Source: Nemania diffusa
Taxonomy: Eukaryota > Ascomycota > Sordariomycetes > Xylariales > Xylariaceae
Length of the DNA: 64,000 nucleotides
Direction: 5' to 3'
Assembly: GCA_038501195.1 (NCBI GenBank)
Contig: JBBPUQ010000009.1
Location: forward strand, 3,348,001-3,412,000
The translations under genes were made by a program, and so were the position numbers. The notes under the pieces are model-generated. The model made no database searches. It saw only the letters and a program-made list of their open reading frames with translations, and was not told the origin of the DNA. Shown here in pieces: positions 34,675 to 43,996 of this stretch; position 1 is the stretch's first letter; every line of letters begins with the position of its first letter.

Positions 34675-35089
34675 TAGGGCTGACGATTCATAATAAGAAG
34701 TTTGCTGTTTAGAATGAGGAAGTTAGATACCTAACTTGATTCTTCATATTTTTAGATAGGGACTTACAAAGGGTTGTTTAAGCATGGGTACTCGTTTACA
34801 TAGGTAGCTACGGTACCTACATAGCGCCACCTTATACTATGTATACCGATATTCACATAAGGGTATACATAAATCAGACCATTTAACTCTAATGCTATCA
34901 CGTGATGTCGTGATTGAAAGGAACGCGTCTTGCATCCGCAACGCCCCTCTTCTCCATTCGAAGCGTGTCTATCTAGAATCTAGATACATAGATAACTAGA
35001 ACAATCCGTGTTGCTGGCGACCCCGTGTATCATGTGACTATTGATGCTCTAGTTGGCGTTCAGCCTGCCTATTCGATAACCTCCCAAAC
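34675..35089. other. Intergenic
   Basis: About 415 bases with TAGGTA/TACCTA words near 34,795-34,825. No coding frame. Confidence 0.4.
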
Positions 35090-37147
35090 ATGACAGAGGA
35101 AAATGACAACGCCACAGAACCAGAATCTGCAGAATCTGGCCAGCATCAAACGCTCAAGTACCATCTCCTCGGGCCCTCCCTAACGAAAGCCGGCCAGGAT
35201 TCCGTCGACCAGTCCAAGGTCTCCGAGATCATCTACAATGCCTCTAAAGGATCCAAGTTCTTCAACCGTGAAGAGGCAAAGGACAAGATCCTGACCCAGA
35301 AGATCGAGCAGATCTTGACCAAGAAGCGACGCCTCGACAAACTCGACCTCAGTCGCGAATCGAGAGCTGCCGATCAGCTCATTGCCGAGCTTGAGGCTTC
35401 GCGTGACTTGACTCAGCGCATCGTGCACATTGATTGCGATGCCTTCTATGCCGCCGTCGAACAACTCGATCGCCCTGAGCTGAAGGATGTTCCATTCGCC
35501 GTCGGTGGTGGTGTGCTGACCACTTGTAATTATGTTGCTCGCAAGTTCGGTTGCCGCAGCGGCATGGCTGGTTTTGTCGCCAAGAAACTCTGTCCCGAGC
35601 TGCTGCTGAGTATGTTTTAATCCATCCGAGCCCTCACACATTAATTAATTATTCCCTTCCACTTTACTTCCGACTACTTACCGAGACGGTCATCATCTTA
35701 GTTCGTCCCAATTTCGCAAAGTACTCGGCCAAGGCCCATGAAGTTCGAGACATCCTCGCCGATTACGATCCGAGATTTGAGAGCGCTAGTATCGACGAAG
35801 CCTACCTCAATATCACAGAGTACTGCGCCCGCCATAATATGACAGCCGAAGAAGCCGTGCAGCAGATGCGAGACGAGATCCACGAGAAGACCAAGATCAC
35901 CGTGTCCGCGGGTATTGCCGCCAATGCCAAGATAGCCAAGATTTGCTCAAACTTTAACAAGCCCAACGGCCAATACTCTTTACCCAATGATCGAAACGCC
36001 ATCATGACCTTTATGCGCGACCTGTCGACTAGAAAAGTGAACGGGATTGGCCGTGTCCTAGAACGAGAGCTTCAAGAAATAGGCATTCGAACATGTGGCG
36101 AAATATACCCCCATCGTCATCTTTTGCGTCAACTTTTCGGCGAGAAAGTCTACCACTTCCTCTTAGGATGCCACTTGGGTCTCGGACGAACTCAGGTCCA
36201 GCCGGCTGAAGACTATGAGCGAAAGAGCGTTGGCACTGAAAGCACATTTCGGGACATCTCGGATCCTGCAGAATTGAGAGAGAAGCTTCGATGGACAGCC
36301 GGAGAATTAGAGAAAGACATGCAAAAAGCCGAGTGCAAAGGGCGGACGCTAGTCCTTAAGGTAAAGTTGCATACCTACGAAGTCTTCACGCGCCAGGTTG
36401 TTCTACCGAGAGCTATTTACCAGGCAGATGATCTTTATCAGTGCTCCCTACCAATACTCACGAAATTGCAACACGAAAGTAAGTGCCCTTGAATGTGATT
36501 CACCGGGTCGAGGCCCTTATCTCGTCACTAGCTAGTGCACAACAATAGGAGCCATTTTTGTCACGACCTTATAATCGGCTAACTGTTTTATCGTAGTGCC
36601 ACATATGAAGTTGCGGCTGATGGGGCTTCGGTGCACACATCTTGCAAGCACAAAAAAGCCGGATACGCGCGCTTTTTTCGGATTACAGCCCCTCAAAGCT
36701 GAGGACGAACCATCTCACACACCTGGCAAGCGGAAAGCAGAAGCGATCGCTGATGGAAATATTGGACTTGAAGATGTTGACCAACCTGATCTTGAAACAC
36801 AGGGTGGAAACGACGATCACCAAGCGCTACTTGATAGCGCCGAGGCTGTGAGTACCAAAGATAAGGTATCTGATATGGCCGGTGACCTCGAGACGGCAGA
36901 ACAGTGGTGGGACTGTCCTATTTGCGGGAGAGCTCAGCCCGCCGACGAGCGACGCTTTAATGACCACCTCGACTCTTGTCTCTCGAGACAGACAATCCGT
37001 GACGCTGTGCAGAGAGATACGACAGAGAGTCCTCCGCTACCTTCGGAGACGCCAGCGGCGAAAAGGATGAAGAGCGGTGGCGAGAAGAAGCGAGGGCGCC
37101 CCGGTGGGTCTGACGATCCTAAGCAGAAGAAGCTCTCGTTTGGCTAG
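35090..37147 (+). CDS. Y-family DNA polymerase kappa (DinB type)
   Basis: Three exons (35090-35609, 35702-36478, 36597-37147) join in phase to 615 residues. An N-terminal helical clasp (residues 1-108) precedes the palm motif [16 protein letters not shown], with metal-binding Asp at about 115. [20 protein letters not shown] and [10 protein letters not shown] carry the steric and catalytic palm residues (the D-E pair). HhH region [20 protein letters not shown], and little-finger domain up to about residue 432. The C-terminus has a UBZ zinc finger, CPIC near 539-542 and H556/C560, and ends KQKKLSFG, similar to a PCNA-binding PIP box. It performs error-prone bypass of minor-groove adducts in the nucleus. 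The N-clasp distinguishes kappa from bacterial DinB and from Rev1 or eta. Confidence 0.95.
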
Positions 37148-37490
37148 GATATATATACTAGAGAGAAGTGCATATTCATGAAAGTAACAATTTGACGTTT
37201 AAACGGCTCAATTTTGGCAATTTGGACTGCCCTTCTAATCACCAACATGGATCCCACCCATATTGCACAATGCACTCTAAGCAACTTACGCATGTTATGC
37301 ATTTAATGGCAATTTAATCTAGCTTGCGTTCCCGTCCGTCACACTTGACTAGGTATTGTTGTGTTGCAGATGCAACACGCCTAAGGCACAGCAACGTCCT
37401 TATGTTCTACTTGTGTACGGCATCTTCCATTTCAGGATCCCTATACATCTCGCAATCTCGATCCTGTAGGAATGTGCATGAGCAGTCAAC
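37148..37490. other. Intergenic
   Basis: About 340 bases between two same-strand genes; nothing recognised. Confidence 0.4.
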
Positions 37491-38265
37491 ATGGCAGACT
37501 CACAAAGCCTGTTCTCCACATCATTGATCCCCGCATCTATCCAGGACGGCCTACCCGACGGCTTCACCATCCGCCCACTAGCGAGGAATGATTACGGCAA
37601 GGGGTTCTACGAGTGCCTCCGGGTCCTCACCTGGATTGGCGATCCCACCGAGACGGAGTTCCTTGATCGTTTTGATGAGATGGCCGCTGCGAAGGGCACA
37701 TATTTCTTTGCGGTCATTGAGTATGACGACCGAATAGTGGGGACTGGATGTCTAATTGCTGAGAAGAAGTTGTATGATGACACCCTATTATGTTCTCCTT
37801 TTTAATACTACATACCCGCATCCCACTCCTCATCTAACAGCGCCCGCAGCATACATAATCATGGCAAGTGTGGACATATCGAGGAGATCGCTGGTAGGTA
37901 GTTTCACCAAGTCATCTACGCTCTTCCTAGCTTTACTAGGTATCTATATCTCATAAGTTCGAAGGGATCTTAGCCCCCCCTTCCGCCTTCATGTCGAGAA
38001 TAGGAGAGAGAAGGAGAGAGACAGAGAGAGAGAAATGCTAACTGTTGATCGTGAAGTGGCCAAAGAGCACCAGGGCAAGGGACTCGGCTTGAAGATGATG
38101 CAGGCCCTTGAGGCCGTCGCTGTCGCTGTGGGCTGCTACAAAAGCATTTTGAATTGCGGACCGCGGAATGAACCGTTCTATGACAAGTGCGGGTACTATA
38201 ACTCGGGGATCGAGATGTCGAGGTATTTTGAGGAGGAGCAGGAGGACTCATATCGTCGTGGCTGA
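37491..38265 (+). CDS. GNA1: Glucosamine-6-phosphate N-acetyltransferase
   Basis: Three exons (37491-37771, 37850-37893, 38057-38265) join in phase to about 177 residues. N-terminal LPDGFTIRPLARNDYGKGFY and LTWIGDP, then GTYFFAVIEYDDRIVGTGCL, then EKKFIHNHGKCGHIEEIAVA, assembled from three exons including one of 44 bases, and KEHQGKGLGLKMMQALEAVA with the acetyl-CoA loop Q-G-K-G-L-G. The ending ILNCGPRNEPFYDKCGYYN is the GNA1 signature. The enzyme makes GlcNAc-6-P in the UDP-GlcNAc pathway for chitin and glycosylation, in the cytosol, and is usually essential. I placed the third exon at 38057 (acceptor GAAG) because it gives the uninterrupted E-I-A-V-A-K-E-H sequence; an alternative acceptor at 38032 inside the GA-rich tract would insert eight residues. 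Confidence 0.92.
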
Positions 38266-41200
38266 GACGATGAATGGTGTCCTAGTATGCTTGCGCTGGT
38301 CTTGGCTAGATGAAACATGCTGCTGTGCCCTTTTTGAGGATTATAGATTGGGAAAATGATTTACACTATCCATTTTTCCTAGAAAATAATTTAGACCTAG
38401 AATCTTGACCCGGCGCCTGTCGTCCACCTCTCTATGTGGACTCATACTGTCTTAAATAGCACCGTGATGTCGATTCTTGTCATAGATCACCCTATCAAGT
38501 TTATATGTATACCTACCTCCCTCGTCTGTGGGTATGGGTAAGGGCACAAAACTGCATCTAAGCACCTATTCGCTCGTTTCATTAGCCTGGTTCGGAAACG
38601 AGGGCTGTTTCAAAGCACAGATCATGCAGGTCTTCAACCGCAAAGGATCTAGCGAGCTGAACGCTTTCCGCTTCCTTGCGACGATCCAGAGCCATGGGGA
38701 ATGACACGCAGAACGGCGTGCATATCGTCTACCTATCTCGCTAGAGGTAGATCATTCCCACGTGGTGGAAGGTTGGTGTCTCTGCATTTTCATTTGGTCG
38801 GTTGCATTAATTGACAAACCCCTCTCCGATGTCGTGGTCGTGATTGGGCCGGCACTTCTATGTCTCGATCTTCTGAGACTCCTCCACACGCCGCTGCACT
38901 GCACACTGCTGCAGGTGTCTTACCTCACATGACCCGAGCCAATCGCGCTGGGGCTCAGCGGACTACGACTTGTAAAGATCAAATCACATCACGGGGAGCA
39001 GAGCGGCTGCAACAACTAGCTTAGGTAATTGACAATTGATATTGAAATAAAAATAGGGATTACTCCTTCTATAAGTCTAGGTTTATGGGCATGTGAAGCG
39101 GGATTGGAAAATTTCCATGCGCTGCGCCCGCTACCGAGGAACTCCGGCCTAACTCATACATGGGAAATACTTTGGAAATTGGAAATTTTGAGGAAAACCC
39201 GACTGAGCGCCCAATCTACCCATGACCCCGTTAGTCCCATTAAAAAGCATTATCATCAGCGCCATGTCCCAGCGTCGTGTTTCTTTGCATCGCCCCGCGT
39301 GGCGAATAAGCCCGTCGCCAGTCGACAATGAAAAGGCAAAAAGAGGGCGGAGGCTAAGAAGGCGTGCAACCCCATAGTCCCGCCAAGGTTGACTCTCTAC
39401 TTATTTTTTTGAATATGTTGATGCATGGTGACTAGATATGAAGTTAGCATGATCCCGGGACGTGAGAAATCAGGAATGTATGCTATTCTTCGACGGGCGA
39501 CTTACTAGTTTGGGCTTGGGGCAGCTGCATCATAGCCCCTCGCGTTGTGGTTGTAAGTAGTGACTGAACGTCTCCCATCCGCGCTCTCTCGTTCAGTCAG
39601 CGCACCCTGATAATCCCCTGAGATACACATATTAGTCTCTAGTCATCTCATGCGTAGAAGCAATTACTCGTGTGACACGTACTTGATTTGGATGATCGGA
39701 ACGTGCCTTGTCTCACGACATTGGAAGTAGAAGAGTTGTGGCCGTAGCCGTAGCTTGTGGAACTTTCCCGAGAAGACATGTTTCTGGTGTTGTGTGGGTA
39801 AGACGATGATGCAAAGAAAGCAGAAGCAGGGGTTAGCGATATGGTATGGTGGCCTGAACTATGAATGAAGGCGTAGTAGAGCAGGGTTGGAAATTCCCAA
39901 ATGATTTGTGTCTAATGATGTAGAAGCGAGCTGAACTGGTCTGATGAGGAGTTTCATGATGGAAAATGAAGCTGAGGCATCCGACCCCCTTTATACTAGT
40001 TCATCTACTCGCGCCAGCCAAAGAGAATGCGATCTACTACATATCGCAGACGCGGCAATCGTCACCGACTACGTGCGAAGAGCAAGAAGATACTACAGCA
40101 GCATTCTTACCGGCGGCGGCGGCCGAGCCACGATCAATGCCCCAGGCACCTCTCTAGGCTAAACGATTATAATTAGACTATCCCACGAATAACAGGCACG
40201 AATTGGACTATGAGTCAATTGAGGTATCAAGGGTCAGTTGTAGACTAGATGAACCTCAGGTTGCGAGGCAGCAGCGGGCATAGGTCAGGCCCAAGGTGGT
40301 GACGAGTGGATACGCGCTGGGGCGATGAGAGTCAAAGACCAGGCAGAGATGCCAAGGGGCTGCTTAGGTTAGGCCCAATTCGAGTACATACCGAAAGAAA
40401 AGAGAGAGACAGCGACGGGAGCTGAGGCAGAGCGAAACGTCGGTGACGATCACAGCACACGTGAAGCACAAGGCGGATGTAAATAGGTAACAACAGCAGG
40501 CACTGTACCACCTACATACAAGTAAACCCATACGGCTGGAGAAGGCTAGCCATACCGATCACACAGGTTCGTCCGTCGAACTAGTGGCAGTGCGAACAAA
40601 GTTTGGCGTCCAAACCCGAGGGGGCGGCGGCGTGGCCGAGAGATAATTGTATGAGAGAGTACGATTGGAAGAGCGTCGAGACGGCATGTCTACCTGTTTA
40701 GAGCACTATAGAGAGGCCGGATCGATATTATTCGCCACCAAGGCATACATGCTACTGCGTGTGTACTGTATGTACATCAGGTTGGGGGACCATGTCACAT
40801 GGTCGAGGGTGCTGCCTAGCAGCGTTGCTCGTTGCGCCGTGAGCGAAGGGCAATGGGCGATGGGTGACGGGCTATGCGGCAAGGTTCTAGCCACAGCAGC
40901 CGTGGAGCGCGTCTTAGGTAATCGGGTTATGCCGACTTTTCTCCCCCAAGCAAGCTAGTTCGTCTTCGCGATTGCGCATTCATCTAGGTATTCGATGGCT
41001 GGCTACCGCTACCTAGTGTTGAGCGCCAGGTAGTTGGGTGGCTGAGGTCTTCGGTGAATAGCGTGTGACTACTGCGTAAGTACCTAGTCTAGATGTAAGT
41101 AAGAAAACGGTCGTTGGGGGCCGAAAGGCCAAAATTTTTTTAAAAAATAGTTATGCGCAAGGCACCAACTGCGCAAAGGCGCAACCGGATGATGGTAAGA

Positions 41201-41493
41201 GCATAGCCACACGCCTTACAGAGTATGAAGCTAGAGGTATCGCCTATTGCGTGTCGTGTTTCGGTGAAAATCCTTGGATGTATTGGCGTAGTAGCCGAAT
41301 TTCCAAAGCGATTGAGATGTAATGTAAAGCAAGCGACGAGATTGGTGTTGAGATTTCGTCGCTACTTACCTGCCTGTACCTATCATTCTTATCGATATAG
41401 CCCCCCCCTGTCCCCCCTTCCCCCCTCCTGTTTCCTCCCCTTTTTTATGCCCCTCTATGTGGACCCCTCTATGTGGACCTCCTATCTAATTAA
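38266..41493. other. 3.2 kb without a supportable gene
   Basis: Open frames here (39,029-39,331, 39,944-40,162, 40,647-40,958, 41,225-41,530, all plus strand) lack motifs and cross likely splice signals. The stretch ends with C-runs at 41,401-41,440 and a duplicated CCCCTCTATGTGGA at 41,450-41,478, next to the transposon. One weak minus-strand candidate is listed separately. Confidence 0.4.
39505..39779 (-). CDS. Possible small Ser/Tyr-rich protein (weak)
   Basis: A good start context (AAACATGTCTTCT) opens MSSRESSTSYGYGHNSSTSN and runs about 37 codons to a GTACGT donor. Downstream open text (ALTERESADGRRSVTTYNHN) precedes a TAG at 39505-39507. I could not find an acceptor that joins both in phase, so this may be a short gene with a different second exon or a chance frame. 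No family recognised. Confidence 0.22.
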
Positions 41494-41516
41494 GTGCCGT
41501 TTCGGCTCCGTGACTT
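41494..41516 (+). repeat. Left terminal inverted repeat of piggyBac element
   Basis: 23 bases starting GTGCCGTTTCGGCTCCG directly after TTAA. It matches the reverse complement of the right end at 21 of 23 positions. Confidence 0.9.
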
Positions 41517-42041
41517 TGTGTAAGCACTAGGCAAGGGTCTCGTAGCCAATAAAATCAAGATTTTCTAAAGTATATCCACTCCTACCTAATCTGGCCCGTG
41601 CTAGAGGTCACTGCAATAATCATTATTACATAGCGCTATATTACATTTTATACAGCCGTATGAAGATTGCTTCTTTTGTTTTATCTGTGTGTTTGCTTCT
41701 ATTTTATCTAAAATAGTGCGTTTTTGGCTATAGATCGTATAGCTTTTGTAAGTTTTGCAATCGCTTTTTTTGCTTCGTTTGACTAATTGGTGGCTAGAAG
41801 GCTGTTTTTTGAAGGAATTTGTGCTAGAATAACCTTTTGTGCCAGCTTTCGATTTGTAGCTATACTGGTCAAAAATAGCTTCTAGAAAAGCCTGCTTCTA
41901 AGCTGACTGGTTTTGATAAGGCTCTCAATTTAACGAGGTTTTTTTAGCTCTTTTTTGAAGCAAAAAGGTGTTTGTAAGGACTGCGTCAAAGATATATTGA
42001 AGGAATAGGCACTGTTTGCGACTTTTGCGAACTTGATGACT

Positions 42042-43340
42042 CTAGGTGTTGTACGATTTTAGTTGATTAGCAGTATTAACACTAGCTTTTTGAATATTGT
42101 AATCATTTATAATCGCTGGTAAGGCTATCTTTTTGGCAGGAAGATCACCGAAAATAGTTTTTGCAGTTTTTGTACGTGGTCTGCGATGGTAACTAGACCT
42201 GTAGGCTTTAAAACCAGTATAGACTGTTGATAAAAACATCATACAAACGTTGCTTTTATATAGGAATTGCTGTATTGTATCGCTTTCTGAAAGCATAGTT
42301 AGGAGGTTATTCTACTTTATATGGTCTTTTGAGGCATCTCTTGTGCGAAGTTCAGCAAACGGCTTATATATTCTAGAGCGATTTTTTGCTGTTGCAGTTA
42401 TTTCAATTTTTATATAGTTCTGTAGGTAGGTCAGTAGGTGTATTAACGTAAATAAATTATTACAATATAGGTGGTAAGGCTGTTGTGGAAGCTTACGCAA
42501 TAGAGTAACAACTACTTGCTGCGTGTTATTTAGCTGTTTTAGCTGTTTTTTAGAATCTGACGCGTTTTTTGGAAGCTTTTTTGTACGCTTTTGATCTGGC
42601 AATAGTTTTGAAGGGTAGGGTATTTTTACAGGCTCTATGTGATTATAGTGCCACATTTAGTCCAATATATAGCTTTCTGCAGCAACAACTTAGACCTTGA
42701 AGCTTAGAGGGTCTGGTTTGTTTTATATGTAGGTGGTTACAATAGATCGACTTGTAAACGCAATTATAGCTTCGTTAATTGTTATTTGTAGAGGCAGTGA
42801 AATTAGCTGTTTAGAGGTTTTTTTTACTGCTTTAGAGACTTTAGAAACTTTTGAAAATAGCTGTGGAAGGGTTGGATCTTCGTTATTAGGATCTCAGAAG
42901 GTAAAGTGTTTCAAGAGACTCTAAAATCGATTTTTGCTTATATATAACGCGAGGGTATGCTTTGGCTGAAGGTTCTTTTGCTTAGACTAGTAGGCATCGA
43001 TAGAATTTTCTTTATGTAGACCTATATAGATCAAAGAAGCAAGAAAGCAGTATAATTCGGCTATACTAGTTGAGTGCTAATTTTGTTTCTTTGATTTTTT
43101 GGTATATGGCCTGTTTCTTCGGCTTTTTTCGTAGTATTCAACCCATTTAGAAACAAGCTATGTTGGTAGGAAGGCTTCAAATAGGTCAAGAGGAGTAGGT
43201 GGAAGATCGTGAACTTCGAAATCGCGGTAAGGAAGGTCAATAGGTCGGAAGTCTGAAGGATTGGCATACGAGATCGTAGGAGGAAAATCGGGTTCGAACG
43301 TGCTCCCATCGACTTCTTCTTTCGCAGGATCGCGAGGCAT
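42042..43340 (-). pseudogene. Degenerate piggyBac-like transposase
   Basis: Pieces read right to left. The start is MPRDPAKEEVDGSTFEPDFP with LDLFEAFLP near 43,340-43,158. The middle exon-like frame 42,656-42,312 has EPVKIPYPSKLLPDQKRTKK, then NTQQVVVTLLRKLPQQPYHL and YCNNLF. The frame 42,296-42,042 has MMFLSTVYTGF, FGDLPAKKIALPAIINDYN and ASVNTANQLKSYN. These correspond to the DDE_Tnp_1_7 core, in which the second catalytic Asp sits in D-N-L-F and the third in G-V-D-x-x-D-Q. Here both positions are Asn (for example codon 42461-42459), a G-to-A change on the coding strand. Stops and frame breaks separate the pieces. It cannot encode an active transposase. Confidence 0.83.
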
Positions 43341-43544
43341 TGTTCTGAAACGCAAAAGTTAGTTAAAAATAACCTTCAGATAGAATAAAAATCGCGCTTT
43401 CGATTGATATAATTATCTTAACTGTAGTTGTTGTTTTGATAGATTGATGTGGAAGTGTTGAAGAAGTAGGTGATAAAATTGCTGTTGTAGAATGATGTCA
43501 CTTATCTTACCAAGGTTAGTGTGGGTCCTTCAGGGGGGGGTCGG

Positions 43545-43567
43545 AAGTCACGGAGTTGAAACGGCAC
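43545..43567 (-). repeat. Right terminal inverted repeat of piggyBac element
   Basis: The reverse complement reads GTGCCGTTTCAACTCCG..., ending at a TTAA copy. The two differences from the left end are AA for GG. Confidence 0.9.
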
Positions 43568-43996
43568 TTAATTAGATACTGTACCTCCTACTTACTCCCT
43601 TCCAACCTAAGAGCAATAATAACTCCAACTCCATAGGTTCATGTCATAGGGTAATCAAACCTAAAGGCATTCTGCAAACTCTCACAAACCTAATAACAAC
43701 AACAATAACAATAACAACAACACCTCGCGCCTTTCATGAGCATGCACATCGAATAAGTATACACGTGAGTGGGCAGCTACCTCGTTAGCCATAACGCGAC
43801 GTTTACTCTACTTGTCTATGTACAAGAGGAATTAGCTCATCCTTACGCATCGATATATCTATATATCTATATCTATATCTATACATACATATATATTTGC
43901 TCGCTCTGATACGCTTGGGCATACTCGGACCACCGTCGGCTTCGACTCCCTACCCTCGTAGCTAAGGCATGCTTCATTAGCGAGCGAGCGAGCATT
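43568..43996. repeat. Intergenic with simple repeats upstream of TRK
   Basis: AAC/AAT-type repeats at 43,693-43,722, TATATC-type repeats at about 43,848-43,898 and GCGAGCGAGCGAGC at 43,979-43,993, all directly before the putative TRK start. No separate gene. Confidence 0.55.

Larger units (their letters stand above)
41483..43578 (-). mobile_element. piggyBac-type (DDE_Tnp_1_7) DNA transposon, inactive
   Basis: The element proper is 41494-43567 (2074 bases), flanked on both sides by TTAA (41490-41493 and 43568-43571), the piggyBac target duplication. Its termini are 23-base inverted repeats (41494-41516 and 43545-43567) beginning GTGCCGTTTC and ending CTCCGTGACTT, with two mismatches that are G on the left against A on the right-hand strand. 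The symmetry continues outward past TTAA as TATCTAA/TTAGATA, so the inverted repeat including target is 34 bases, or the target was palindromic. The interior encodes a broken transposase on the minus strand. Base composition is AT-shifted relative to neighbours, consistent with mild RIP. Confidence 0.88.

Noticed and set aside
42733..42924. Plus-strand frame inside the transposon
   Set aside because: It lies opposite transposase coding sequence and has no motif; a shadow frame.
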